From: Planctomycetota bacterium
Lineage (GTDB): Bacteria > Planctomycetota > UBA1135 > UBA2386
NCBI GenBank assembly: GCA_020849665.1
Contig: JADLFX010000045.1
Coordinates: forward strand, 80,433 to 144,432
DNA: 64,000 nucleotides
Direction: 5' to 3'
In this document: positions 1 to 7,926 of the stretch, in pieces
How the letters are laid out: every line of letters starts with the position of its first letter
Numbering within the stretch: the first letter of the stretch is position 1
The notes under the pieces: generated by a model
Told to the model about the DNA's origin: nothing
Seen by the model: the letters and a program-made list of their open reading frames with translations, nothing else
Database searches by the model: none
Translations under genes and position numbers: made by a program

Positions 1-1544
1 CTGGCGTCGTACCAGGTGGCGGCGAAGAGCCGCGTGCGCCGCTCGAGTTCGTCCGCGTGCTCGACCACGTGGCGCGCCAGCGCGTCGAGGTCGGCGAAGC
101 GCGCCGCATAGCCTCGGCCGTGGGCGTGGTTGGGGAAGTGCCAGAGCAGCACCGTGCGGAACCGGGCCTCGCCACCCGGGGGAAGGTCGAAGTCCCACTC
201 CAGCAGCTCGCCGGCGCGCTCCGACACGCGGCGCTCGCCCTCGGCGCGCAGGCGGGCGCCGGCGTCGCGCGCCAGCAGGCCCATCTCGCCGGCGTCGGGC
301 TGGGTCGCGAACGCGCCGCCGCGCCCGCGCCTGGGGACGTCGGCGAACTCGATCTGGTCCACGTTCACATGGCCCCACGCCCCCTTGCGCGCGTCCACGA
401 TCTCGAATCGCGCGCGCCTGCCGCGCAGCGCGGCCACGTCGAAGGCGTGCCAGCGCAGCTCCTCCTGGTTGGCGCCGGTCGCGGTGCGGACCGCCTTGTC
501 GTCCACCAGGAGGTTCACGCAGGTCTGGCCGCGATGCTCGCCGCCGCCGATCAGGAAGTTGATCCAGGGCCGGCGGATCTCGAACTCGGGCGAGAGCAGG
601 CGGCCGGTGCGGTCGTCGTCATTGGCGTAGCTGTTCGCCAGGCCCTGGCCCTGGAAGCCGCGCACCGGCTGCTGGCTCGGGAACGCGCCCCGTGCGGGAC
701 CGGCTCCGAACGCGTCGCCCGCCACGGTCCACGCGCCGTACCCCTCGCCCTCGAAGTCCGCGAACACGTCGGGCGCGGCGGCCTCGCCGCGCTCCGGCGC
801 GCGCGCGCTGTGGTGCAGCAGGCGGGCCGCGCCGAGTTCGCGGAGGGCGGTGAACGGGGCGGCGCCGAAATCGCGGCGCGACCCGCGCGCGGCCGCGTTC
901 TCCAGCCAGGTGAGCAGCTGGCCCTGCGCGCGGCCCGCGCCGGCGTTGTGGATCCGCACCGACAGGAACGTGACCGGCAGGGTGGCGGCGTCGGCGTCGC
1001 AGGGCACGAACGGCGCGAACGCCTCGAGCATCACCTCGAGACCCAGGTCGGCGAGCGGATAGCGCACGCGCCCGATCGGGTACTCGCCGAGGAACTCGAT
1101 GCCCTCGACTTCCTCGTCGCGCAGCCGGCGCAGCACCGGTGCACCGTCGCGCGCCACGCGCAGCGCGAAGCCGTGGTCCACGACCCGCGCGGGCGCGACC
1201 GTCTCGTAGCTGCGCGCGCCGTAGCCGGTGTTCACGAACTGGTTGTCGATCTGCCAGAGCCGCAGCGTGCCGTCGCCCCCCAGATAGATCTGCCCGGCGC
1301 CGATCCCGCCCACGGGCATGCCGATGGCGAGGCGCTCCGCACCCCGGTACACCCGCGGCTGGCCGCGTTCGGCCAGCCGCGCGAGCCACTCCAGCCGCAG
1401 CTTCTTGTCGACCGGGACGAAATGGTCGGGGGCGATGGCCCGTTCCTGCCACGACGGACGCAGGAACGGACCGGCCACGATGCGGTCCCCCAACGCGGCC
1501 GCCACCACGCCCTGCAGGAACGTGCGTCGATCGAGGGTCGACAT
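1..1544 (-). CDS. GH116-family (GBA2-type) glycoside hydrolase, Tat-exported, 3' end outside window
   Basis: Reading the minus strand from an ATG at 1544 gives 514 codons with no stop before the window edge. The N-terminus carries a twin-arginine signal (DRRTFLQG, residues 5-12) followed by a hydrophobic stretch, so Tat export is likely. Residues about 72-103 contain the motif GMPVGGIGAGQIYLGGDG, which matches the N-terminal beta-sandwich domain of GH116 enzymes (bile-acid beta-glucosidase/glucosylceramidase type). The (alpha/alpha)6 catalytic domain with its Glu/Asp pair would lie beyond base 1 and cannot be checked. A later region (about residues 255-400) reads like an inserted carbohydrate-binding or jelly-roll domain. 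A -10-like TACCTT lies 9 nt before the start and no Shine-Dalgarno is seen. Substrate is unknown; GH116 members cleave beta-glucosides or beta-xylosides. Confidence 0.8.
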   Translation of the reverse strand, partial: MSTLDRRTFLQGVVAAALGDRIVAGPFLRPSWQERAIAPDHFVPVDKKLRLEWLARLAERGQPRVYRGAERLAIGMPVGGIGAGQIYLGGDGTLRLWQIDNQFVNTGYGARSYETVAPARVVDHGFALRVARDGAPVLRRLRDEEVEGIEFLGEYPIGRVRYPLADLGLEVMLEAFAPFVPCDADAATLPVTFLSVRIHNAGAGRAQGQLLTWLENAAARGSRRDFGAAPFTALRELGAARLLHHSARAPERGEAAAPDVFADFEGEGYGAWTVAGDAFGAGPARGAFPSQQPVRGFQGQGLANSYANDDDRTGRLLSPEFEIRRPWINFLIGGGEHRGQTCVNLLVDDKAVRTATGANQEELRWHAFDVAALRGRRARFEIVDARKGAWGHVNVDQIEFADVPRRGRGGAFATQPDAGEMGLLARDAGARLRAEGERRVSERAGELLEWDFDLPPGGEARFRTVLLWHFPNHAHGRGYAARFADLDALARHVVEHADELERRTRLFAATWYDA

Positions 1545-1553
1545 GGTCGGCCC

Positions 1554-1559
1554 AAGGTA
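1554..1559 (-). promoter_or_regulatory. -10-like hexamer for the GH116 gene (short leader)
   Basis: Minus-strand TACCTT ends 9 nt before the ATG at 1544. No Shine-Dalgarno lies between. It fits the leaderless or short-leader pattern seen at several genes in this window. The match to TATAAT is weak (3 of 6). Confidence 0.3.
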
Positions 1560-1642
1560 GCGCGACCCTCCGGGCCGTCCCCGTCCGATCCGCGCTCGCG
1601 ATCGGCGGGGGCATGTCGGTTACTCTTCCCCGCTTTCCCCCC

Positions 1643-1648
1643 TACCCT
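1643..1648 (+). promoter_or_regulatory. -10-like hexamer for the S46 peptidase gene
   Basis: TACCCT ends 10 nt before the ATG at 1659. The spacer TCGGAACGCC has no clear Shine-Dalgarno. The weak hexamer makes this tentative. Confidence 0.25.
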
Positions 1649-1658
1649 TCGGAACGCC

Positions 1659-3716
1659 ATGAACCGCACCCGGCTCGTCGCGCTGCCCGCAGCGCTGCTC
1701 TTCGCCCTCGCGCTTCCGGCCCAGGAGAAACTGGAGCTCGGCAAGATGTGGACCTTCGAGAACGCTCCCCTGGAGCACCTCGAGAAGGCGCATGGCTTCA
1801 AGCCGCCGGAGGGCTGGTTCGACCAGGTCCGCCTGTCCTCGCTGCGCATCCCCGGCTGCTCGGCGTCGTTCGTGTCGCCCAAGGGCCTGATCATGACCAA
1901 CCATCACTGCGTGCGCGACGCGGTGGCACGCGTGTCGCCGCGCGACCAGGACTGGGTGAAGAACGGCTTCGCGGCGAAGAGCCCCGCCGAGGAAGTGAAG
2001 ATCCCCGGCATGGACGCGCGCCAGCTCGCCTCGATGGAGGACGTGACCGCGCGCGTCGACGAGGGCATCCCGGCCGGCGCCGACGACGCCACCGTCGCCA
2101 AGATGCGCGCCGAGAACGAGAAGAAGATCCTCGACGCGGCCAAGGCCAAGAACCCCGACTTCGAGTACCAGGTCGTCAGGCTCTTCCAGGGCGCCCAGGC
2201 GCAGCTCTACGCCTACAAGGTCTACCGCGACGTCCGGCTGGTGGCCGCGCCGCACCTGCAGAGCGCGCACTTCGGCGGCGACCCCGACAACTTCACCTAC
2301 CCGCGCTACGGCATCGACTTCTCGTTCCTGCGCGCGTACGAGGACGACAAGCCCGCCGATTCCAGCAAGCACTACTTCCGCTGGAGCGCGACCGGGGCGA
2401 AGGAGGGCGAGCTGGTGTTCGTCACCGGCAACCCGGGCAACACCGGCCGCCTGCTCACCTACGCGCAGCTCGAGTACCTGCGTGACCAGCAGCTGCCGAT
2501 CCGCCTCGGGCAGATCGACAGCACCCTCGTGATCCTGAAGCGCGCCGCGGCGCAGAGCCCCCAGATCGAGCGCCAGCTGCGCACGCAGATCCTCGGCATG
2601 GAGAACTCGCAGAAGGCGATCCGCGGCTACCACAACGGCCTCCTGGACGCGAAGCTGATGGCGGCCAAGAAGGTGGCCGAGGAGGCGTTCCGCAGCCGGA
2701 TCGACGCGCAGCCCGACCTCAAGAAGAAGTTCGGCGACGCGTGGGACAAGCTGGCCGCGGTGCAGAAGGACCGGATGGCCATGACCCCGTCGCTGGCGTT
2801 CCACACGCCGGGCGGCAACAACCTGATCGCACGCGCCCTGAACGTGGTGCGCGCCGTCGACCCGAACACGGCGAAGGAGGCCGCCGAGCAGGCCCGCAAG
2901 GATGCGCTGGCCGACCTGCGCCCGAGCAATCCGATCCAGGAGGCGCTCTTCGTCGACTTCCTGGCGCGCGCGCAGAAGTGGCTGCCGAAGAACGACCCGT
3001 ACCTGAACGCGTTGCTGCGCGGCAAGGCGCCCGCCGAGGCCGCCAAGGCCCTGCGCGCCGACAGCAAGCTGGACGAGCGCGCCGCGGTCGAGGCACTCCT
3101 GGACGGCGGCGCCGAGGCCGTCAAGGCCAGCGACGACCCGGTGATCGCCGCGGCGCGGATCCTCGCCCCGATCGTCGAGAAGAACCAGAAGGCCGACGCC
3201 GCGGCGCGCACCGCCGAGAGCGTGCAGGCGACGCGGATCGGCCAGGCCCTCTTCGCCGCCTACGGCACCAAGGTCTCGCCGGACGCAACGTTCACGCTGC
3301 GCCTGAGCGACGGCGTGGTGCAGGGCTTCCCGTACAACGGCACGATCGCGCCGTGGCGGACCAGCTTCTACGGGCTGTACGGGCGCAACGTGGAGTTCGA
3401 GAACAAGTACCCGTTCGACCTGCCGCAGCCGTGGCTCGACAAGAAGGACAAGGTCGACATGACGAAGTCGGTCAACTTCGTCAGCACCAACGACATCATC
3501 GGCGGCAACTCCGGCAGCCCGGTGATCAACAAGGACCGGGAGATCGTCGGCCTGATCTTCGACGGCAACATCGAGATGCTGGCCAACAACTACCTGTACC
3601 GCGACGACGTGCCGCGCGCGGTGTCGGTGCACGTGGACGCGATCGTGACCACGCTCAAAGTGATCTTCGAGGCCGACTGGATCGTCGAGGAGTTGCAGGG
3701 CAACGCCGGCAACTGA
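1659..3716 (+). CDS. S46 family dipeptidyl-peptidase (DPP7/DPP11 type)
   Basis: This 685-aa secreted serine exopeptidase should release dipeptides from the N-termini of peptides in the periplasm or outside the cell. Residues 1-21 form a signal peptide. The family hallmark SPKGLIMTNHHC is at residues 73-84 and supplies the catalytic His (82 or 83). GGDPDNFTYPRYG carries the acidic residue region. The nucleophile motif GGNSGSP begins at residue 615, with Ser618 as the likely nucleophile. It is followed by FDGN, where a Gly occupies what I believe is the specificity position (Gly in DPP7, Arg in DPP11); this would favour hydrophobic P1 residues. The reading frame stays open far upstream, to base 57, but that stretch is antisense to the GH116 gene, so the ATG at 1659 followed by a signal peptide is chosen. 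The length is typical of the family (about 700 aa). Confidence 0.95.
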   Translation: MNRTRLVALPAALLFALALPAQEKLELGKMWTFENAPLEHLEKAHGFKPPEGWFDQVRLSSLRIPGCSASFVSPKGLIMTNHHCVRDAVARVSPRDQDWVKNGFAAKSPAEEVKIPGMDARQLASMEDVTARVDEGIPAGADDATVAKMRAENEKKILDAAKAKNPDFEYQVVRLFQGAQAQLYAYKVYRDVRLVAAPHLQSAHFGGDPDNFTYPRYGIDFSFLRAYEDDKPADSSKHYFRWSATGAKEGELVFVTGNPGNTGRLLTYAQLEYLRDQQLPIRLGQIDSTLVILKRAAAQSPQIERQLRTQILGMENSQKAIRGYHNGLLDAKLMAAKKVAEEAFRSRIDAQPDLKKKFGDAWDKLAAVQKDRMAMTPSLAFHTPGGNNLIARALNVVRAVDPNTAKEAAEQARKDALADLRPSNPIQEALFVDFLARAQKWLPKNDPYLNALLRGKAPAEAAKALRADSKLDERAAVEALLDGGAEAVKASDDPVIAAARILAPIVEKNQKADAAARTAESVQATRIGQALFAAYGTKVSPDATFTLRLSDGVVQGFPYNGTIAPWRTSFYGLYGRNVEFENKYPFDLPQPWLDKKDKVDMTKSVNFVSTNDIIGGNSGSPVINKDREIVGLIFDGNIEMLANNYLYRDDVPRAVSVHVDAIVTTLKVIFEADWIVEELQGNAGN

Positions 3717-3778
3717 GCGGCCCGCCGCCGCCGCGCGGCGACCGGCGGCGCAGGTCCCACCCGACCCGCGCCGCCACG

Positions 3779-3797
3779 CCGGCGCCCGGGGCGCCGG
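3779..3797. terminator. GC hairpin between convergent genes
   Basis: CCGGCGCC-CGG-GGCGCCGG forms an 8-bp perfect stem with a 3-nt loop, between the ends of the convergent S46 (plus) and NTF2-like (minus) genes. There is no T-tract, so it is only a candidate bidirectional terminator. Confidence 0.35.
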
Positions 3798-3866
3798 GGC
3801 CAGGACCTTCCCCGGCGGGACCCGGTCACCGGGCGCGGCGGACGGCGCGTGGCGGGGAGGTTCCGT

Positions 3867-4385
3867 TCACCGCGACGCCGGCGAGGCGTGCCAGTGGAAG
3901 AGCTGGAAGTGGATCTTCGAGCCCTCCGGCACCTTGGTGCGGTAGCGGACCAGGACGGTGGCGCGCATCGGCACGCGCTTCACGTCGTCGCCGCGCGACA
4001 CCACGCGGTCGAAGTCGACCGTCGCATAGCTGACCTCGGCCGCCGGGCAGTCGGCCTGGATGTCGGCGATCTCGTGGCGCACGGACACGCCCTTGCCGCG
4101 CAGCGCAGCGGCGTGCGCCAGGAACGCCGTGCGGCCTCGCGCCCGCGCCGGCGTGGCCTGCAGGTCCAGGTCGTAGAGCGAGATCCGGTCGTCGGGGCCG
4201 GGAGCGACCAGCTCCTGCAGCGCGGTCTCGTCGCCCTTGTCGACGGCGGCGAGGAAGGCCTTCACGGCCTCGATCACCCCGCCGGGCCCGGGAGCCGCGA
4301 CGGCGGCGGGAGCGACCGCCGAGGTGGGGAGGAAGGGGAGCGAGCCGAGAGCGGCGAGAGCGAACGTGGCGAGGATCGGTTTCAT
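3867..4385 (-). CDS. secreted NTF2/SnoaL-like protein (DUF4440 type)
   Basis: This 172-aa protein begins with a signal peptide (hydrophobic residues 3-28, Ala-rich). The mature part starts with an acidic helix (VIEAVKAFLAAVDKGDETAL), followed by alternating strands ending in a ...KIHFQLFHWHAS strand. This is the helix-plus-curved-sheet pattern of the NTF2-like superfamily, as in DUF4440/SnoaL proteins. Such proteins are usually small-molecule-binding or enzymes of unknown reaction, so no specific function is claimed. The start ATG at 4385 is preceded by GGAA 5 nt upstream. It is convergent with the S46 gene and divergent from the sigma factor. Confidence 0.7.
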   Translation of the reverse strand: MKPILATFALAALGSLPFLPTSAVAPAAVAAPGPGGVIEAVKAFLAAVDKGDETALQELVAPGPDDRISLYDLDLQATPARARGRTAFLAHAAALRGKGVSVRHEIADIQADCPAAEVSYATVDFDRVVSRGDDVKRVPMRATVLVRYRTKVPEGSKIHFQLFHWHASPASR

Positions 4386-4739
4386 GGGGTTTCCGTGGCA
4401 GGAGCCGCGGTCCAGACGCCGGGGGCCGCGCAACCATGACACCGTGCCCGTGCCGGGCCGCGCGTGGTCCGGGCGTGCGACCCGGGGAGGTACCGCGGTG
4501 GGGTTCGCGCGCGGAGCCCGGCCGCCCACGTCCGGGACCCACCACCCTGCGCGGAACACGCCACCGGGTGCCCCGCTCGGGCAACGGGGTCCCGGATCCT
4601 GGTGGCCAGGATCCCGCTCGTTCGGCGTCGTCGGGCGTGCCCCGCGCGCCGGCCCGGGTACTCCACGGATCCGCCTTGCCTCTGTCATGGTTTCCCCACC
4701 CCCTGCGTCCTTACCCTCGGTCCCGACCCGGGACCCTCC
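4386..4739. other. 354-nt divergent intergenic region with a 9-bp palindrome
   Basis: No credible gene is seen here; open frames exist in several phases but lack starts with ribosome sites and have Arg/Pro-rich shadow composition. The clearest structure is GGATCCTGG-TGG-CCAGGATCC at 4594-4614, a perfect 9-bp inverted repeat that could be an operator for either divergent gene. A weak -10-like TACCCT is at 4712-4717, 22 nt before the sigma factor start. Confidence 0.5.
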
Positions 4740-5288
4740 GTGCAAGGCACCGCCACCAACCCCGGCGACGAGGCGCTGGTCCGCCAGACCCTCGCGGGCG
4801 ACCACGACGCCTTCGGCAGGCTCGTGGCCGGGCACGCGCGTACCGTCCGCGCGCTCTGCCTGGCACGGCTGGGGTTCCACCAGGACCTCGACGATCTGGT
4901 GCAGGAGACCTTCGTGCACGCCTATCAGGGCCTCGACCGCCTGCGTGAACCCGGTCGCTTCGCCGCGTACCTGGCGCGGATCGCGCAGAACCTCTGCGTC
5001 GACCGGCTGCGTCGCGCCGGCCGGGCCGGCCAGACCCTGGACGTGGTCGAGTTCGACCCGCCGGCCCCGCACGACCCCGGCCCCGATCCGGACCGTCTGG
5101 CGCTCCTGCGGCGGCATATCGGCCGGCTGCCCGAGGCCCTGCGCGAGGCGGTGCTGCTCTTCTACTTCGAGCAGCGCAGCTACGCCGAGATCGCCGGCGG
5201 TCTGGGCATCACCGAGGCCGCCGTGAACCAGCGCCTGCACCGCGCCAAGGCCGCGCTGCGCGAGGCCCTGGGGGAGGTCGAGCCATGA
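4740..5288 (+). CDS. ECF-type RNA polymerase sigma factor
   Basis: This 182-aa protein has the sigma-70 region 2 signature (DDLVQETFVHAYQGLDRLRE, with the typical LARIAQNLCVDRLRR following) and a region 4 helix-turn-helix (RSYAEIAGGLGITEAAVNQRLHRAK) near the C-terminus. No region 1.1 or 3 is present, as in extracytoplasmic-function sigma factors. The GTG at 4740 is chosen because it directly precedes the region 2 helix; further upstream codons read Arg/Pro-rich nonsense. It overlaps the next gene by ATGA, so the two are translationally coupled. The partner has a FecR-like domain and a membrane anchor, which suggests an anti-sigma or signal-transducing role controlling this factor. Confidence 0.93.
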   Translation: MQGTATNPGDEALVRQTLAGDHDAFGRLVAGHARTVRALCLARLGFHQDLDDLVQETFVHAYQGLDRLREPGRFAAYLARIAQNLCVDRLRRAGRAGQTLDVVEFDPPAPHDPGPDPDRLALLRRHIGRLPEALREAVLLFYFEQRSYAEIAGGLGITEAAVNQRLHRAKAALREALGEVEP

Positions 5289-6409
5289 CCCTGGACGACC
5301 GCATCCGCGAGGCCCTCGCGCCCCTGCGCGGCGATCCCGAACGGGATGCGGCCCGGGTCCTGGCGGCGATCCGCAACCTGCCTGCGCCGCACGCCGCACC
5401 CCCGCCGGTCCGCACGCGGTGGTGGCCCGTGCTGGTCGCCGCGGCCGCGGGTCTGCTGGCCGGCTGGCTCCTGCACCGGCCGGAGCCCGCGCCGCCGGCG
5501 CCCGGCCCCGAAGAGGGTCCGCGACTCCTGGCCTGCACCGGCCCGATCGAGGCGTTCTCGGCCGCACGGAAAGGCGGGGACACGCTCCTCCCCGGCGCGG
5601 GGTTCCGCATCGGCGACACCGTGTTCGCGCAGGAACGGGCCCAGGGCGAACTCGAACTGGGCCAGGGGCGCCTGCTGCGCCTCGACTCCGCCAGCGAGGT
5701 GACGACCGCGCCCGAGGCGATCGAGTTCGTGCGCGGCCGGGCCATCGCGCTCGCCTCCGCCGTCCCGCTGCGCGTGCGCACGGGCGGCGTCGAGGCCACC
5801 GTGCTGCGCGGCGCGGCCGCGTTCACCCGCGCGGGAGAGGCAACGCGCGTCCTGGTGCTGCGTGGCCAGCTGCGCCTGCGCGGCGCGGACGGCCGCGAGC
5901 TCGAGCTGGACGAGCACCAGGGCATCGAAGTGACCGCCGGCGCGTTCGACCGGCCCTACACGCAGGCCCTGCCCGAGATGTCGGTGGCGTGGCAGGCCGA
6001 GCTGCTGGCGGTCGCCGGCCGCGAGAAGGAGCTCGCGGTCCTGCTGGAGCGGCTCTATCTGGCGGCGCTCCTGCCACCGGTCGACGGCAAGGCGCTCCAC
6101 GCCCTGCGCCAGCTCGGATCGGGGGCGATGCCGCGCCTGGCCGCCCTGCTCCGCACGATGCACAAGAACCCTCTGGATCCGCAGCGCGTGGCGATCGCCG
6201 GCGTGATCGCCGACCACTGCGACCTGCGCGCACTCGACGCCCTCTTCGCGCTCCTCCCCGATCCATCGCCCAAGGTGCGGCTCCTGGTGTATCGCGCCCT
6301 GGTGCGCCTCACCGGCGACGACGGAGGCATCGAGGAGCGGGACGTGGAGACGATGGACGAGGAACGGCTGCGCAAGGTCGCGGCCGCGTGGGCGGAATCG
6401 GTGCGCTGA
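5285..6409 (+). CDS. membrane-anchored FecR-domain protein with helical C-terminus, probable anti-sigma partner
   Basis: This 374-aa protein overlaps the sigma factor gene by 4 nt. Residues 1-45 are a cytoplasmic, Arg-rich segment of the size expected for a sigma-binding region. A single membrane segment follows at about 47-63 (WWPVLVAAAAGLLAGWLL). Residues about 85-215 read as a FecR-like beta domain (GFRIGDTVFAQERAQGELEL, VRTGGVEATVLRGAAAFTR). The last 110 residues are helical with a HEAT-like pattern (DLRALDALFALLPDPSPKVR). FecR proteins sense or relay signals to ECF sigma factors; the HEAT-like tail is unusual and could bind a partner. The anti-sigma role is inferred from position and topology, not from a recognised zinc motif. 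Confidence 0.8.
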   Translation: MTLDDRIREALAPLRGDPERDAARVLAAIRNLPAPHAAPPPVRTRWWPVLVAAAAGLLAGWLLHRPEPAPPAPGPEEGPRLLACTGPIEAFSAARKGGDTLLPGAGFRIGDTVFAQERAQGELELGQGRLLRLDSASEVTTAPEAIEFVRGRAIALASAVPLRVRTGGVEATVLRGAAAFTRAGEATRVLVLRGQLRLRGADGRELELDEHQGIEVTAGAFDRPYTQALPEMSVAWQAELLAVAGREKELAVLLERLYLAALLPPVDGKALHALRQLGSGAMPRLAALLRTMHKNPLDPQRVAIAGVIADHCDLRALDALFALLPDPSPKVRLLVYRALVRLTGDDGGIEERDVETMDEERLRKVAAAWAESVR

Positions 6410-6500
6410 GCCAGGGGCACCCGCGCCCGTTCCATTCGGGCTGTCGTCTTCCCCCGCGGGCGGCGACACTCGCGCCGGCCCCGCGCCGCGTACCCGCCTC

Positions 6501-7835
6501 GTGACGTCCCTGCTGCAGCGTCTCCTCATCACTCCCTACGCACCCGAGCCGGGCTTCTGCGACTTCCTCGCCCGGGCCGAGACCCAGGAGAGCCAGGTGG
6601 CCCGGGTGTCGGTCACCGTCCTCGACGCCGCCGAGAGCGCGCGCCGCTTCGGCGTGCCGCTGGCCAACCATGGCGTGCAGCCCGTGCACCTGCGCATCGA
6701 GAACCGCACGCAGGTGCCGCTCCGACTGCACGCGATCTCGCTCGACCCGAACTACTTCACGGCGGTCGAGGCGGCGGCGCTGAGCCACTTCTCGTTCGCG
6801 CGCAGGCTCACGGCCTTCGGTGCCCTGGGCTGGCTCTTCCTGCCGCTGCTCGGATTCGCGCCCGCCAAGCTGGTGAGCGGGGCGCTGGCCAACCGGCGCA
6901 TGGACGAGTGCTTCCGCGCCGCCGCGTTCCGGCTGCGGCCGATCCCGCCCGGCGGCGTGCAGGACGGCTTCGTGTTCACGACGCTCGAGTTCGGCACCAA
7001 GGAAGTGCACGTGCGCCTGCTCGGCAGCGGCGACACGCTGCCGGATGCCGCGGCCAAGGCCGCGGACGGCGCCGCTCCGGAACCGGACCAGGCCAGCGAG
7101 TTCGTGTTCTCGATCCGGGTGGCCGGCATCGCCTCCGACCACCTCGGCCACGATCTGGCCGGACGAGCAGGCGGCGAACCCGGGCGCGCGTGCGATCTCG
7201 CCACCCTGCTGGCCGAGATCCGCGCCCTGCCCCCCGCCACCACCGACCGCGACGGGCGCGGCAGCGGCGACCCGACCAACCTCGTGGTGATCGGCGACTT
7301 CGACCGGGTGCTGGGGGCGTTCGCGGGCCGCTGGGACGAGACCGAGACCATCACCCTGGCCACCTGCTGGAAGACGCTGCGCGCGTTCCTGCTCGGCTCG
7401 CAGTACCGCTACTCCCCCGTCAGCCCCCTGCATCTCTTCGGCCGCAGCCAGGACCTGGCGCTGCAGCGCATCCGGCACTCGATCCACGAGCGCCTGCACC
7501 TGCGCCTGTGGCTGACGCCGCTGCGCTTCCGCGCTCTGCCGGTGTGGGCCGGGCAGGTGAGCCGCGACATCGGCGTGCGGTTCACCACCAGGACCTGGAA
7601 CCTCACCACCCACCGGATCGATCCGGACGTGGACGAATCCCGCGACTACGTGATCGAGGACCTGCTGCACGCCCGCCGGATCGAGGCCGCGGGCTACGTC
7701 GGTGGCGTGGGCGAGTGTGCGCGCAGCGCGCCGCGCCACAACCTGACCGGCGATCCGTATTACACCGACGGCAAGCGCGCGGTGGTCCTGCTCGCCGCGC
7801 AGCGCCAGGAGCCGCGCTTCATGTCCTGGACGTGA
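6501..7835 (+). CDS. LssY C-terminal-domain protein
   Basis: This 444-aa protein starts at a GTG at 6501. The N-terminal third contains an immunoglobulin-like segment (VHLRIENRTQVPLRLHAISL) and a hydrophobic, probably membrane-associated stretch near residues 95-118. From about residue 255 onward it matches the LssY_C domain: GDPTNLVVIGDFDRVLGAF, YRYSPVSPLHLFGRSQDLA, SRDIGVRF and HRIDPDVDESRDYV occur in the order known for that family. LssY was named from the Legionella lss type I secretion locus, but the biochemical role of the C-terminal domain is unknown; in many bacteria it is attached to PAP2-type membrane proteins. Here no PAP2 phosphatase motif is visible. Confidence 0.8.
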   Translation: MTSLLQRLLITPYAPEPGFCDFLARAETQESQVARVSVTVLDAAESARRFGVPLANHGVQPVHLRIENRTQVPLRLHAISLDPNYFTAVEAAALSHFSFARRLTAFGALGWLFLPLLGFAPAKLVSGALANRRMDECFRAAAFRLRPIPPGGVQDGFVFTTLEFGTKEVHVRLLGSGDTLPDAAAKAADGAAPEPDQASEFVFSIRVAGIASDHLGHDLAGRAGGEPGRACDLATLLAEIRALPPATTDRDGRGSGDPTNLVVIGDFDRVLGAFAGRWDETETITLATCWKTLRAFLLGSQYRYSPVSPLHLFGRSQDLALQRIRHSIHERLHLRLWLTPLRFRALPVWAGQVSRDIGVRFTTRTWNLTTHRIDPDVDESRDYVIEDLLHARRIEAAGYVGGVGECARSAPRHNLTGDPYYTDGKRAVVLLAAQRQEPRFMSWT

Positions 7836-7852
7836 GGCGCGGCGGCCCGGGC

Positions 7853-7896
7853 TATACTCGCCGCCCCTTTTTCCGCGCGGGTCCCCGACCCGCGCG
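7853..7896 (+). promoter_or_regulatory. TATACT -10 element and leader hairpin upstream of the HAD/ECH gene
   Basis: TATACT at 7853-7858 matches the -10 consensus at 5 of 6 positions. It is followed by CCCCTTTTT and a perfect 10-bp stem with a 3-nt loop (CGCGCGGGTC-CCC-GACCCGCGCG, 7874-7896). The hairpin would lie in the transcript leader about 30 nt before the ATG at 7927. The T-run precedes rather than follows the stem, so it is not a standard plus-strand terminator. Confidence 0.45.
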
Positions 7897-7926
7897 TCCC
7901 CGCCAGGCTCCCACTCCCGCTCCGCC

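Noticed and set aside
57..1658. Long plus-strand open frame fused to the S46 peptidase frame
   Set aside because: It is antisense to the GH116 gene and has Arg/Ala-rich shadow composition; the peptidase has its own ATG and signal peptide at 1659.
4436..4740. Plus-strand frames preceding the sigma factor
   Set aside because: They read as Arg/Pro-rich nonsense before the conserved sigma region; GTG at 4740 is the better start.
7874..7896. Hairpin as a rho-independent terminator of the LssY_C gene
   Set aside because: The T-run precedes the stem on the plus strand, and the hairpin lies downstream of a good -10 element for the next gene.
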